From assembly GCF_013031245.1 (NCBI RefSeq), contig NZ_WPZL01000004.1, positions 248,001 to 312,000 on the forward strand: DNA of 64,000 nucleotides. Direction: 5' to 3'. How positions within the stretch are numbered: position 1 is the first letter of the stretch; the number at the start of each line of letters is the position of its first letter. The position numbers and the translations under genes are program-made. This stretch comes from Ruegeria lacuscaerulensis (lineage in GTDB: Bacteria > Pseudomonadota > Alphaproteobacteria > Rhodobacterales > Rhodobacteraceae). A model generated the notes under the pieces. That model worked only from the letters and a program-made list of their open reading frames with translations, ran no database searches and was not told where the DNA came from. Of the stretch, positions 1-8,835 are shown piece after piece.

Positions 1-367
1 TCGCACGAATCTGCGCCAGAATTGGCGGCAACAAATGGTGTGACGCAAAAACCGAGGCCGTAATGCGCACCGATCCCTCAAGTTGCTGCGATTGCCCGGC
101 AGCCGTCAGGCTGAACGCGTTCATGGCGGAATGCATTTTCTGTGCCATCGGCAACAATTGCGCGCCCACCTCACTGAGCTTTAGGCCGCGCGCGTGGCGG
201 TCGAACAGCGACACACCCAGTTCATCCTCAAGCGCGTGAATCTGACGGCCCAGTGTCGGTTGGCTGCGGTCCAGCCGTCGTGCAGCCGCAGACAGCGAGC
301 CGGTTTCGGCCACGGCCAGAAAACTCTGGATCAGCGACCAATCAGAGTGGGTGATAGATCTGTCCAT
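1..367 (-). CDS. LysR-family transcriptional regulator (partial, N-terminal part)
   Basis: The first 122 codons are present and the rest runs off the left edge. The N-terminus is a LysR winged helix-turn-helix at about residues 8-67, with SLSAAARRLDRSQPTLGRQI and the downstream pattern LGVSLFDRHARGLKLSEVG. The inducer-binding domain has only begun. The gene is divergent from the SDR gene starting at 453, so that gene is its likely target, as is common for LysR proteins. The ligand cannot be told. The ATG at 365-367 sits inside a small inverted repeat that could be an autoregulatory site. Confidence 0.9.
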   Translation of the reverse strand, partial: MDRSITHSDWSLIQSFLAVAETGSLSAAARRLDRSQPTLGRQIHALEDELGVSLFDRHARGLKLSEVGAQLLPMAQKMHSAMNAFSLTAAGQSQQLEGSVRITASVFASHHLLPPILAQIRA

Positions 368-379
368 TCAAAAATGAAT
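366..379. promoter_or_regulatory. Small inverted repeat at the LysR start codon
   Basis: The arms ATTCA and TGAAT are separated by AAAA. The repeat lies between the divergent LysR and SDR genes and overlaps the regulator's start codon. LysR proteins bind dyads of the T-N11-A type, so this is a possible operator, but the arms are only 5 bp and a chance match is likely enough. Confidence 0.3.
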
Positions 380-452
380 ACACGTTCTGCGTTTCCCGGC
401 AATTCCCTGATTGAACTGAATAGCTCATTCTTTCTGCGGACAGGAGGTGACC

Positions 453-1352
453 ATGACTCAAACCGTTCTCATTCTGGGCGCAACAGGCCGGTTCGGCCGC
501 AATGCGAAAGTTGCTTTTCGGAACGCGGGGTGGTCGGTGCGGGCTTTCGATCGCAAAACGCAGGACCTGCGGCAATCCGCGGAAGGGGTAGACGTGATCG
601 TGAACGCGTGGAACCCGCCCTATCCCGACTGGGCGCGACTGGTGTCGAAGCTGCATCAGCAAGTGGTCTCAGTGGCGTCGGACACCGGAGCGACCGTGAT
701 GATCCCCGGGAATGTCTATGTGTTCGGCGAGCGGACACCCGGCCCGTGGTCAGGGGCAACGCCGCATATGGCGCAAAACCCGCTGGGCCGGATCAGGGTT
801 GAGATGGAAGAGGCCTATCGCAAATCGACGGTGAGGACGATTGTGTTGAGAGCCGGTGATTTTATTGACACCTGTGCCTCGGGCAATTGGTTCGATCAGA
901 TTCTCATCAAGCACCTGTCGCGCGGTCAACTGATCTATCCCGGACAGCCCGACATTCCCCATGCCTGGGCCTATTTGCCGGACCTGACCCGTGCGGCGGT
1001 TGCGCTGGCTGAAATCCGGGACAGCGTGCCGCGTTTCTGTGATGTGCCGTATCCGGGGTACACCCTGACAGGCGCAGACCTGGCGCAGTCCCTGTCGCGC
1101 GTACTTGGTCATGAGATACGCGTGAAGCAGATGAACTGGTGGCCCCTGTACATGGCCCGCCCGTTTTGGCGCCTGGCACCGCATTTGATTGAAATGCGAT
1201 ACTTGTGGGACCTGCCGCACAGCCTGGACGGGACGTTCTTTGATCACCTGATCGACGGATTTGAGCAGACTGAATTGGATGAGGCAATCAGGAGCGCCAT
1301 CCCGGAATCAAACCAACCTCGGTCACATCCGAATGTCGCGGTCGGTGCCTGA
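453..1352 (+). CDS. NAD(P)-binding epimerase/dehydratase-like SDR protein
   Basis: This 299-residue Rossmann-fold protein has the glycine-rich motif LGATGRFGRN at the N-terminus, then the VYVFGE segment and a C-terminal substrate region, as in extended or atypical SDR (NAD-dependent epimerase/dehydratase) proteins. A clear Y-x3-K catalytic pair was not recognised, so the reaction is unknown. The ATG at 453 is preferred over an in-frame GTG six bases upstream because AGGAGG at 442-447 sits 5 nt before the ATG. It is divergent from the LysR gene, which probably controls it. Confidence 0.8.
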   Translation: MTQTVLILGATGRFGRNAKVAFRNAGWSVRAFDRKTQDLRQSAEGVDVIVNAWNPPYPDWARLVSKLHQQVVSVASDTGATVMIPGNVYVFGERTPGPWSGATPHMAQNPLGRIRVEMEEAYRKSTVRTIVLRAGDFIDTCASGNWFDQILIKHLSRGQLIYPGQPDIPHAWAYLPDLTRAAVALAEIRDSVPRFCDVPYPGYTLTGADLAQSLSRVLGHEIRVKQMNWWPLYMARPFWRLAPHLIEMRYLWDLPHSLDGTFFDHLIDGFEQTELDEAIRSAIPESNQPRSHPNVAVGA

Positions 1353-1358
1353 AAGTGG

Positions 1359-2387
1359 TTAAGGCGCGGAAACATCGACCCAGATCAATCGATGCCTGCT
1401 GGCTTGTTCTGCGGATTTACGCAGCGGTGTAGCCACCTCTGGCCAGAAAATACCCGCATCTTCGACGCGCAGATCGGACGAAGGCAGCACATAATCCACC
1501 CGCATCTCTCCCACGGCTTTCCAGACCACAGTGGTCAGAGCACCCGACGGGTCGCTGGGCTGCGGGTCCTGGATTCGCGGGTCGGCAAGAAGGTTCAAAA
1601 TCGCCTCCTTGCGACCGTCGCCACGCGAGGGGTCGAGATTGGCGTCCCCTGCAATCACAAACGCACCGTCGGGCTTGCGCCCCAGTTCACCGTCCAGAAG
1701 TGCGGACCAGAGGCGGATTTCGTCCCGGTTGCGTAATCCGTTGCGATCCTCAGGTCCGTCAAACACCGGCGGGGCGGCGTGAAAAGTCATAACGTCCAAT
1801 TGCCCGATTGGCGTTTCCACGGGCACAATCCAATGTGCAACCGAGGACAGGCGCTGAATGCCTTGGGCCTCCTTCGAAGGGAAGGGGCCTTTCTCCGTAA
1901 CGGGCAATTGCGCGCCCGGTAGGTCGCGCCACAGTAGACGGGTAAAGTCCTGCACGGCCTCTTCGCGGATGGCAAAGCGCGACAACACCGCAAGCCCGCC
2001 CTCACCAGTGAAACGCCCCCAACCCTGCGCGTCTGCGGGGCCGGAAGTGCGTCCGTCCCCATTCAGGTCCAGAGATGCGTCGACGCCCGAATTCGGCTGC
2101 GCCGCGAAGTAGTAAGGATAATCTAGCCCGGCCTCGCGCAATTGTTCGGCCAGCGCCATGAGGGATCGGCCATCCAGATCCCAATCGATACCCTGTAGGG
2201 CGACGATATCCGGTCGCGCGGCGACCAGAACATCGACTACCGCCTGTACCTGCGTATCGCCACGCTGGATGTCACGCAGCAAAATACCGGGCCCATCTCG
2301 GCTGAGTTCCGTATTGTAGGTGGCAATGCGCACTGTCTCTGCCTGAGCCATCACCGGCAACAGCAGCAGAAGCAGGATGCGGATCAT
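1359..2387 (-). CDS. Secreted endonuclease/exonuclease/phosphatase (EEP) fold protein with altered metal-site residues
   Basis: This 342-residue protein has a signal peptide (cleavage after about AQA, residue 16) and then an EEP domain. Visible landmarks are IATYNTE, MTFHAAPP, AGDANLDP, DYVLPSS and RHRLIWVDV. The family usually has LQE for the metal-binding glutamate and SDH near the C-terminus. Here the equivalents read LQG (Gly66) and SRH (Arg331, His332), so two expected acidic residues are missing. It may be inactive as a hydrolase or have a changed function. It overlaps the upstream membrane-protein gene by 4 bp, so the two are probably co-translated. Confidence 0.8.
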   Translation of the reverse strand: MIRILLLLLLPVMAQAETVRIATYNTELSRDGPGILLRDIQRGDTQVQAVVDVLVAARPDIVALQGIDWDLDGRSLMALAEQLREAGLDYPYYFAAQPNSGVDASLDLNGDGRTSGPADAQGWGRFTGEGGLAVLSRFAIREEAVQDFTRLLWRDLPGAQLPVTEKGPFPSKEAQGIQRLSSVAHWIVPVETPIGQLDVMTFHAAPPVFDGPEDRNGLRNRDEIRLWSALLDGELGRKPDGAFVIAGDANLDPSRGDGRKEAILNLLADPRIQDPQPSDPSGALTTVVWKAVGEMRVDYVLPSSDLRVEDAGIFWPEVATPLRKSAEQASRHRLIWVDVSAP

Positions 2388-3283
2388 GCGGTCTGCGTGG
2401 ACTCGGCTGTGGAATAGGCGCGCCGCTTTTCAACGATCAGATTGGCAATGCGCAAAGTGGCCATGCCGCGCATAATCATGCTGGCTGGCAGGAAAGCCCA
2501 GGCGCTCATCGTCCAGATCAGGGTCTGAGGATTGCTTAGCGAGATCGGGTTGGCATAGTCAGTGAGCATCTTGATCAGGGCCGGGATCAGGAATGGCAAC
2601 AGCACGCCGATCGAGATGTTCAGGCGCCCGTCGCGCTGCAGGCGGGTGACCACATCACCCCCTTTGGTGGGGTCGAACAGGGGCAGGTTGGTCCAGACAT
2701 TGAACGCGCCATTTCCGGTCGGCCAGCCACGTATTTTCACCGCATAGGCAAAGCTGCCGATAGTCACCAGCGCGGCAACATAGGCGACACTGGCTGAAAT
2801 GCGGACCAGTTCGATCAGGGGCGGACTGGCATCCGCGGGCAGCATCAGAACGATAAGGCGCACAGGCGAATATGGAAAGTCGACCACATTGGCGACGCCC
2901 AATCCGACGGCATAGAAAGCCGTAGTCAGTTCGGTCGGTGCGTAGGCGTTTTTGCAGACCAGTGTCAGAAAAGTGACCATCGACATGAGGCCGACAAAAC
3001 GCAGGCGGTTAACAGGCGGCGCGTCGCGGAATTCGATAAAGCTGGGAAAGGCCGAGTTGTATTCGGCGAAAGTCAGAAAGAATGCGAGAATGGCGAGAAA
3101 GACGACAATCTCGGTGCCATTCGTTGACGATACGGGCAGGTACAACGCGGGGGTCAGCACCATCAGCGCTACTAGTAATCCCCGAATCGCCGCCCCTGTT
3201 GTGCGCGCAATCACTATCCGAACCCTTTCAAACTGGATTAGTCGATTCTTCGCCGACTTCATTCCAACTTGTGCCCGCCGCAT
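2384..3283 (-). CDS. Multi-pass membrane protein of unknown function
   Basis: This 299-residue protein has about six or seven hydrophobic segments (roughly residues 28-52, 57-75, 92-110, 120-136, 160-180, 225-245 and 255-275) and basic ends. No family was recognised. Its last 4 bp overlap the start of the secreted EEP-like gene, so the pair forms an operon. The start is uncertain: an ATG at 3283 and another seven codons later (3262) are both possible and neither has a strong ribosome binding site. Confidence 0.7.
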   Translation of the reverse strand: MRRAQVGMKSAKNRLIQFERVRIVIARTTGAAIRGLLVALMVLTPALYLPVSSTNGTEIVVFLAILAFFLTFAEYNSAFPSFIEFRDAPPVNRLRFVGLMSMVTFLTLVCKNAYAPTELTTAFYAVGLGVANVVDFPYSPVRLIVLMLPADASPPLIELVRISASVAYVAALVTIGSFAYAVKIRGWPTGNGAFNVWTNLPLFDPTKGGDVVTRLQRDGRLNISIGVLLPFLIPALIKMLTDYANPISLSNPQTLIWTMSAWAFLPASMIMRGMATLRIANLIVEKRRAYSTAESTQTA

Positions 3284-3489
3284 TATTGTTTTTTGACGGA
3301 TGCCTCTTTAGCGCCAACACTGGCCCCGATCGGCAATTCGCTCAAGCCAAGGTGCAGAAAACACGGCATTTCGGGCAAAATGATGGCGAAACTGGTGCGT
3401 GTTTGCATCATTTCTGACGCAAATACGACGTGTAGATCGGGTTGTCCTCTACATGTTGTGGTTGCTAAGGGCGTAACCCCAAGAATGCG

Positions 3490-3515
3490 AATGGGGCCGC
3501 CTCGGCGACCCCATT
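3490..3515 (-). terminator. Hairpin downstream of leuD
   Basis: The arms AATGGGG and CCCCATT enclose a G+C-rich centre that can pair further. It lies about 30 bp past the leuD stop on the minus strand. No U tract follows in either direction, so it may be a Rho-assisted terminator or a 3'-end stabilising hairpin. The rest of 3284-3546 shows no gene. Confidence 0.45.
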
Positions 3516-3546
3516 AAGTTGAGTACTCACAGATTCGTCCACAGAA

Positions 3547-4152
3547 TCAGACCCAGGGGCGGGCCTGGCTTGCATGATCTTCGAATTTGTCGATGTGGTG
3601 ATCTTTTTCCATCGTCAGGCCGATATCGTCCAGACCGTTCAGCAAGCAGTGCTTGCGGTGCGGGTCGACGTCGAACTCAATCACGACACCATCCGATGTG
3701 GTGATCTGCTGATCTTCCAGATGCACGGTCATGCGGGCGTTTTCACCCTTGTGTGCGTCTTCCATCAGGATCGCGTGGTGCTCTTCTTCGACGACGATGG
3801 GCAGGATGCCGTTCTTGAAGCAGTTATTGAAGAAGATGTCGGCAAAGCTGGTCGAGATCACCACCTTGATGCCGAAATCCTTGATTGCCCAGGGCGCGTG
3901 TTCGCGCGACGAGCCGCAGCCGAAATTGTCGCCTGCGACCAGAATTTCAGCCTCGCGGTAGGCAGGCTTGTTGAGAATGAACTCTTCGTTTTCCTGCCCG
4001 TCATCGTGATAGCGCATCTCATCAAACAGCACGACACCCAGACCGGACCGTTTGATGGTCTTCAGGTGTACTTTGGGAATGATCATATCGGTATCGATAT
4101 TGATCAGCGGCATCGGGGCGGCCACCCCGTGGACTTTGTCAAACTTTTCCAT
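3547..4152 (-). CDS. leuD: 3-isopropylmalate dehydratase small subunit
   Basis: LeuD pairs with LeuC to isomerise 2-isopropylmalate to 3-isopropylmalate in leucine biosynthesis. The 201-residue length is typical of LeuD. Landmarks are the N-terminal [20 protein letters not shown], the [14 protein letters not shown] swivelling-domain motif near residue 75, and [11 protein letters not shown]. The start at 4152 gives MEKFDKV and has AGGAG upstream; the frame is open further upstream, but that extension has no family resemblance. It lies downstream of leuC with an HdeD-like gene between them, all on the minus strand. Confidence 0.96.
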   Translation of the reverse strand: MEKFDKVHGVAAPMPLINIDTDMIIPKVHLKTIKRSGLGVVLFDEMRYHDDGQENEEFILNKPAYREAEILVAGDNFGCGSSREHAPWAIKDFGIKVVISTSFADIFFNNCFKNGILPIVVEEEHHAILMEDAHKGENARMTVHLEDQQITTSDGVVIEFDVDPHRKHCLLNGLDDIGLTMEKDHHIDKFEDHASQARPWV

Positions 4153-4194
4153 GTTCACACTCCTGCGGGAGAGGGCCGCGCCCATGCCCCGCGA

Positions 4195-4749
4195 TTAAGC
4201 TTGTTTCGCTTCCATTGTTTCGTCTTTGGGTGCGTCTTTGATGAAGAACGCCATGAAGACCAATCCGAACCCGTTAAACAGCATCTCGATGCCCAGCAGG
4301 ATACCCAGCAACTGGAGCAGCACCGCAGGATCGGTGGCTGCAAAACGCCAGATCAGCACCGCCAGGACGATCGACATGAGGCCCGAGATCAGCGTGGCCC
4401 AGAAAAACTGCGTCCCGCGCATCTGGAACGACAGGAAGATCCGCGCAATGCCACCTGCCAGAAACAGGATCAGCACCACTGTGGCCAGCGTCACTGTTCC
4501 CTGCAGCGGATGGTCCAGAAAGGACCACCCCAGGAACAGCATCACCACACCCATGATGAATGACAGGACTTTGTTGCCGGTTCCCTCAACGGTGAAACCG
4601 CCCACAACTTGCAGCGCGCCCGAGATCAGCAGCAACACTCCGGTCACCACTGTAACGGCAATCGACGCCACCGCTGGCGCGCCCAGCACGAATATGCCGA
4701 ACGCTATGGATAGGAGCCCCAGCAGGAGCCATTTGACCCAGTCACTCAT
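4195..4749 (-). CDS. HdeD-family membrane protein (DUF308)
   Basis: This 184-residue protein has six predicted transmembrane segments made of repeated hydrophobic pairs, as in HdeD/DUF308 proteins. Examples are WLLLGLLSIAFGIFVL near the start and a later VLLLISGALQVVGGF pattern. HdeD is linked to acid resistance in E. coli, but the molecular role is not established. The gene sits between leuC and leuD, with 37 and 42 bp gaps, and is probably co-transcribed with them. Its presence in a leucine operon is unexplained. Confidence 0.85.
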   Translation of the reverse strand: MSDWVKWLLLGLLSIAFGIFVLGAPAVASIAVTVVTGVLLLISGALQVVGGFTVEGTGNKVLSFIMGVVMLFLGWSFLDHPLQGTVTLATVVLILFLAGGIARIFLSFQMRGTQFFWATLISGLMSIVLAVLIWRFAATDPAVLLQLLGILLGIEMLFNGFGLVFMAFFIKDAPKDETMEAKQA

Positions 4750-4786
4750 GTCTTCAATCCCTCAAATATCTAGTTATGAGGGGACT

Positions 4787-6190
4787 TTACATCAGTTCAC
4801 GCACGTCTGTCAGCCGTCCCGTGATTGCCGCTGCGGCAGCCATCGCGGGGCTCAACAGATGGGTGCGTCCGCCCCGGCCCTGACGGCCTTCGAAGTTGCG
4901 GTTCGAGGTCGCGGCGCACCGCTCACCCGGCTGCAACTGGTCGGGGTTCATCGCCAGACACATAGAACATCCCGCCAGACGCCATTCGAAACCGGCCTCT
5001 TTGAAGATGTCGGCCAGACCTTCTTCCTCGGCCTGAGCGCGAACAAGGCCCGAGCCCGGCACGACCATGGCGCGCAGGCCGTCCTTGATCTTCTTGCCCT
5101 TCAGGATCTCAGCCGCAGCGCGCAGGTCCTCGATCCGACCGTTGGTGCACGAGCCGATAAAGACGGTATCGATTTCGACATCGCTCAGCTTTTGGCCAGC
5201 TTCCAGACCCATGTATTCGATCGAACGCCGGGCCGCGTCGACCTTACCGCCTTCGAAATCTTCAGGCCGTGGCACGGTTGCGGTGATCGGCAGAACGTCT
5301 TCGGGGCTGGTGCCCCAGGTGACGACCGGAGCAATGTCTTCGCCGCGCAGGGTGATGACCTTGTCGAAATGCGCGTCTTCGTCTGTGTAGAGCGTTTTCC
5401 ACCAGTCCATCGCGGCTTCCCACTGGGCACCTTTCGGCGCGTGGGGGCGGCCTTTGACGTATTCATAGGTCGTCTCATCCGGTGCGATCAGGCCCGCGCG
5501 GGCACCGCCCTCGATGGCCATGTTGCAAACGGTCATACGGCCTTCCATCGACAGGTTGCGGATCGCTTCGCCGCAATACTCGATGACATAGCCGGTGCCG
5601 CCGGCGGTGCCGGTCTCACCGATTACGGCCAGAGTGATGTCCTTGGCGGTCACACCCGGCTGCAGTTTGCCGGTGATTTCCACCTTCATGTTTTTGGATT
5701 TTTTCTGAATCAGGGTTTGAGTGGCCAGAACATGCTCAACCTCCGACGTACCGATACCGTGGGCCAGAGCGCCAAATGCGCCGTGCGTCGCAGTGTGGCT
5801 GTCGCCGCAGACCACGGTCATGCCGGGCAGGGTCCAGCCCTGTTCCGGGCCGACGATGTGGACGATGCCCTGACGGACGTCATTCACAGGATAGTAGTGA
5901 ATGCCGAAATCCTTGGCATTCTTGTCCAACGCTTCGACCTGAATGCGCGACTCGGGGTTTTCGATCCCGTTCACACGGTCCGGCGTGGTCGGCACGTTGT
6001 GGTCCGGTACCGCGATGGTCTTTTCCGGCGCGCGCACCTTGCGGCCCGCCATGCGCAGGCCTTCGAAGGCCTGCGGACTGGTGACTTCGTGCACCAGGTG
6101 GCGGTCAATATACAGCAAACAGGTGCCATCATCGGCTTCGTGCGCGACATGGGCATCCCAGATCTTGTCATAGAGTGTTTTGGGGGACAT
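4787..6190 (-). CDS. leuC: 3-isopropylmalate dehydratase large subunit
   Basis: This 467-residue aconitase-family protein starts [15 protein letters not shown]. Landmarks are [60 protein letters not shown] and the cysteine motif [15 protein letters not shown]. These supply the three ligands of the [4Fe-4S] cluster used in catalysis. It is the first gene of a leuC-hdeD-leuD unit. The 252 bp separating it from the divergent MscS gene show no recognisable leader peptide rich in leucine codons. Confidence 0.97.
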   Translation of the reverse strand: MSPKTLYDKIWDAHVAHEADDGTCLLYIDRHLVHEVTSPQAFEGLRMAGRKVRAPEKTIAVPDHNVPTTPDRVNGIENPESRIQVEALDKNAKDFGIHYYPVNDVRQGIVHIVGPEQGWTLPGMTVVCGDSHTATHGAFGALAHGIGTSEVEHVLATQTLIQKKSKNMKVEITGKLQPGVTAKDITLAVIGETGTAGGTGYVIEYCGEAIRNLSMEGRMTVCNMAIEGGARAGLIAPDETTYEYVKGRPHAPKGAQWEAAMDWWKTLYTDEDAHFDKVITLRGEDIAPVVTWGTSPEDVLPITATVPRPEDFEGGKVDAARRSIEYMGLEAGQKLSDVEIDTVFIGSCTNGRIEDLRAAAEILKGKKIKDGLRAMVVPGSGLVRAQAEEEGLADIFKEAGFEWRLAGCSMCLAMNPDQLQPGERCAATSNRNFEGRQGRGGRTHLLSPAMAAAAAITGRLTDVRELM

Positions 6191-6442
6191 CGGTCCTCTC
6201 CCGTATGTTTTGAGATATGCTGGCGAGTGGCTGGGCGCCGCTTATAGGCGGGCCAGAACCGTGCGGGCGGCCCCAAAGAACCGTTCACGCAGGCGCGTGC
6301 GGTCTTGCAACGTCGGAGCTGGGGCCAAATAGACTCTCATGCGCACCAGATATATCGCGACCACCCGTCAATCAAGGTTCAATCCGGCGTCAGGCTTGCA
6401 TCGCCCCGCATTGCTGTCCAAGCTGCGGCGCAGGAGACGTAT

Positions 6443-7795
6443 ATGAACCAAGACCTGATCCCAAGTTCGCTGTCGGGCCTCTACGAAAATATGCTCGCGG
6501 CTTTTTCCACACAATTCGAAAAACTTGTCGATCTGATCGTCACACCGGGCTGGCGGCAACACCAACTGGTCATCATTCTGGTTCTGTGGGCGCTGGCCTA
6601 TATCCTGAAACTGGTGACGCAAGGCCGGTGGGAGGCTTGGGCCCGCGCCCGCACTGGCTGGCCCAAATGGCGGCTACGCACTCTGGTGCAGCTGATGCAG
6701 CGCCTGACTCTGGTGTATTTCGTGCTGATGTCCTGGATGGTGTACCTGCTGATGCAGCAGATAACCTGGCCATCGCGCAGTTACATCATCGGTGTGATCG
6801 CGACGCTGACCGTCGCGTGGCTGGCGATTGCACTGGTGGCCCGGCTGGTGCGCAACCGGACCCTGCGGCGGATCTTCAAATGGGCAATGTGGGTCTATGC
6901 AACGCTGATTGCGTTGAATCTGACCGACGACGTGGCCGGGTTTCTGGACGGGGTGGCCCTGTCGATTGGCGATCTGCACATCTCGGCGCTGGGTATTCTC
7001 AAGGCCATTCTGTTGATTGGCGTTCTGCTGACCCTGGCCCGCATCGGTACCCGCGCTGCCGAGCGGGGGTTGCAGAGTAACGATGACATTACCCCGTCGA
7101 TGCAGGTTCTGTTGGCCAAGGGCATACAGGTGCTGCTCTACGGTGCCGTCTTTCTGGCAGCCATCCGCACTTTGGGATTCGATCTGACCGGCATCGCGCT
7201 GCTGTCGGGGGCAATCGGTGTGGGCATCGGGTTTGGTCTGCAAAAAGTGGTGTCGAACCTGATTTCCGGCATCATCATTCTGATGGATCGCTCGATCAAG
7301 CCGGGCGACGTAATCTCGTTGGGTGATACCTTCGGATGGATCAATGCGCTGGGTGCGCGCTATGTTTCGGTGGTGACGCGGGACGGGCGCGAGTACCTGA
7401 TCCCGAACGAGGATCTGATTACCAATCAGGTGGTGAACTGGTCGCACTCTGACCGGTTTGTGCGCCTCGATCTTGATTTCGGCACCAGCTACGACGACGA
7501 CCCGCATCAGGTGCGGGCAACGGCGATCCGGTCTGTGAAGGCGGTCACGCGGGTGCTTAGCGGCGGGTCGCACGAGCCGGTCTGCCACATCACCGGGTTC
7601 GGTGACAGCAGCGTGGACTATGTGCTGCGTTTTTGGATCAGCGACCCGACCAAGGGGCTGACCAATATCCGGGGCAACGTTTATCTGGCTCTATGGGATG
7701 CTTTCAAGGAAGAAGGTATTTCCATCCCCTTCCCGCAGCGCGAGGTTCGGCTGCTTTCCGACGGCGCAGGTGCGCAACAGATCGCCAAAGAGTGA
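6443..7795 (+). CDS. MscS-family mechanosensitive ion channel
   Basis: This 450-residue membrane protein has several N-terminal transmembrane segments. A MscS core follows: a glycine/alanine-rich pore helix (GAIGVGIGFGLQKVVSNL), then MDRSIKPGDVISLGDTFGWI and a C-terminal beta domain with YLIPNEDLITNQVVNWS. Such channels open on membrane tension and release solutes during osmotic down-shock. The start at 6443 has CAGGAGA six bases upstream; a longer open frame reaches 6305 but lacks family features. It is divergent from leuC, and a terminator-like hairpin follows at 7863. Confidence 0.92.
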   Translation: MNQDLIPSSLSGLYENMLAAFSTQFEKLVDLIVTPGWRQHQLVIILVLWALAYILKLVTQGRWEAWARARTGWPKWRLRTLVQLMQRLTLVYFVLMSWMVYLLMQQITWPSRSYIIGVIATLTVAWLAIALVARLVRNRTLRRIFKWAMWVYATLIALNLTDDVAGFLDGVALSIGDLHISALGILKAILLIGVLLTLARIGTRAAERGLQSNDDITPSMQVLLAKGIQVLLYGAVFLAAIRTLGFDLTGIALLSGAIGVGIGFGLQKVVSNLISGIIILMDRSIKPGDVISLGDTFGWINALGARYVSVVTRDGREYLIPNEDLITNQVVNWSHSDRFVRLDLDFGTSYDDDPHQVRATAIRSVKAVTRVLSGGSHEPVCHITGFGDSSVDYVLRFWISDPTKGLTNIRGNVYLALWDAFKEEGISIPFPQREVRLLSDGAGAQQIAKE

Positions 7796-7862
7796 CTGCC
7801 CGTGCGGGCGCCCCAGCGGCCTTTCATTGAAATATTGCATTTCGCTTGTTACCTTATTAGTA

Positions 7863-7880
7863 CCCCGGCGCCGGGGTTTT
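7863..7880 (+). terminator. Terminator-like palindrome between the MscS gene and rsfS
   Basis: CCCCGGCGCCGGGG (7863-7876) is a perfect palindrome followed at once by TTTT. It can form a 5-bp stem with a GCGC tetraloop. It may end the MscS transcript or act as an attenuator before the rsfS leader, whose ribosome binding site starts only about 15 nt later. Confidence 0.55.
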
Positions 7881-7903
7881 GCGGCGCGCAGCAAAGGAGG
7901 ACT

Positions 7904-7960
7904 ATGTCCTGTCTCTACATACACAGGCGGGTTTGCCCGCCGATGATCGGGCCAATGTAA
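7904..7960 (+). CDS. Possible 18-codon leader ORF coupled to rsfS
   Basis: The short frame reads MSCLYIHRRVCPPMIGPM. Its ATG sits three bases after the strong Shine-Dalgarno AAAGGAGG (7893-7900), and its TAA overlaps the ATG at 7960 of rsfS as TAATG. This arrangement suggests translation of the leader hands ribosomes to rsfS, whose own ATG has no visible binding site. The peptide shows no recognisable domain. Alternatively the AGGAGG serves a non-ATG rsfS start (CTG at 7909) in the rsfS frame. Confidence 0.4.
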   Translation: MSCLYIHRRVCPPMIGPM

Positions 7961-8319
7961 TGGCCCACTCTCAGTCAATCAGCGACAAGCTGCTTGAACG
8001 TATCCTTTCCTCACTTTCCGATGACAAGGCCGAAGATGTCGTGCAGATCAACCTGCAGGGCAAGTCCTCGGTGGCGGATCATATGGTGATTGCCTCGGGT
8101 CGTTCGACCCGTCAGGTCTCGGCCATGGCGGAAAAGCTGACGGATCGCATCAAGCAGGAATTCGGTTTCACCTCGAAGGTCGAAGGCAAGGATGCCGGCG
8201 ACTGGGTGCTGATCGATACGGGCGACGTGATCGTCCATATCTTCCGCCCCGAAGTGCGTGAATTCTATCAGCTGGAAAAGATGTGGCTGCCTCAGGGCGG
8301 CAGCGCCTCGGCCAACTGA
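7960..8319 (+). CDS. rsfS: Ribosome silencing factor RsfS
   Basis: RsfS binds ribosomal protein uL14 and blocks subunit joining when nutrients are short. From the ATG at 7960 the protein is 119 residues, close to the family size, with the core [33 protein letters not shown] and the C-terminal [15 protein letters not shown]. The frame is open upstream to 7879 but has no ATG. The start is ambiguous because the only strong Shine-Dalgarno lies 60 bp upstream, before a small overlapping ORF. The gene is followed by rlmH, the usual partner. Confidence 0.93.
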   Translation: MAHSQSISDKLLERILSSLSDDKAEDVVQINLQGKSSVADHMVIASGRSTRQVSAMAEKLTDRIKQEFGFTSKVEGKDAGDWVLIDTGDVIVHIFRPEVREFYQLEKMWLPQGGSASAN

Positions 8320-8363
8320 GGCGCCATCCCGGCCTGTATTGGGAGGCCGGAGGCGAGAGAAAT

Positions 8364-8834
8364 ATGCGTATAAGCATAGTTGCGGTCGGACGATTGCGCG
8401 CCGGACCGGAGAAGTCCCTGCTTGATGATTACCTGACCAGATTTGACCGGACCGGCCGTGCGCTGGGCCTTGGACCCGCGCGCGTGATTGAGGTCGAAGA
8501 CAAGAAGAACGCGGGTATGAGCGCCGAGGCCGCGCTGCTGCGCAAGGCGCTGCCCAAGGGTGCGGTGATCTGTACGCTCGATGAACGCGGGCGGGTGATG
8601 TCCTCGCCCGATTTTGCCCAAAAGCTGGGTGGCTGGCGTGACGCCGGGCGGCAGGATCTGGCGCTGATCATTGGCGGGGCGGACGGAATAGACCCTGATC
8701 TGCGGGCCGAGGCCGATTTTTCCATTTCCTTCGGGTCGATGGTCTGGCCGCATATGCTGGTTCGTGTGATGCTGGCCGAGCAACTTTATCGGGCCGCAAC
8801 CATCCTGTCTGGCGGCCCTTATCACCGGGTCTGA
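8364..8834 (+). CDS. rlmH: 23S rRNA (pseudouridine1915-N3)-methyltransferase RlmH
   Basis: RlmH is a SPOUT-class enzyme that methylates pseudouridine 1915 in 23S rRNA helix 69. The 156-residue protein has the SAM-binding stretch [14 protein letters not shown] and the diagnostic C-terminus [18 protein letters not shown]. The start at 8364 gives [13 protein letters not shown] hairpin with arms CCGGCCT (8329-8335) and AGGCCGG (8344-8350) lies just before the start in the gap after rsfS. Confidence 0.96.
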   Translation: MRISIVAVGRLRAGPEKSLLDDYLTRFDRTGRALGLGPARVIEVEDKKNAGMSAEAALLRKALPKGAVICTLDERGRVMSSPDFAQKLGGWRDAGRQDLALIIGGADGIDPDLRAEADFSISFGSMVWPHMLVRVMLAEQLYRAATILSGGPYHRV

Positions 8835-8835
8835 C

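Noticed and set aside
4226..6247. A 673-codon plus-strand open frame opposite hdeD and leuC
   Set aside because: It lies antisense to clear leuC and HdeD genes. Its protein is a low-information, arginine- and proline-rich shadow with no domain.
6191..6442. A leucine attenuator/leader peptide upstream of leuC
   Set aside because: No short ORF rich in leucine codons and no terminator/antiterminator pair could be found in this gap.
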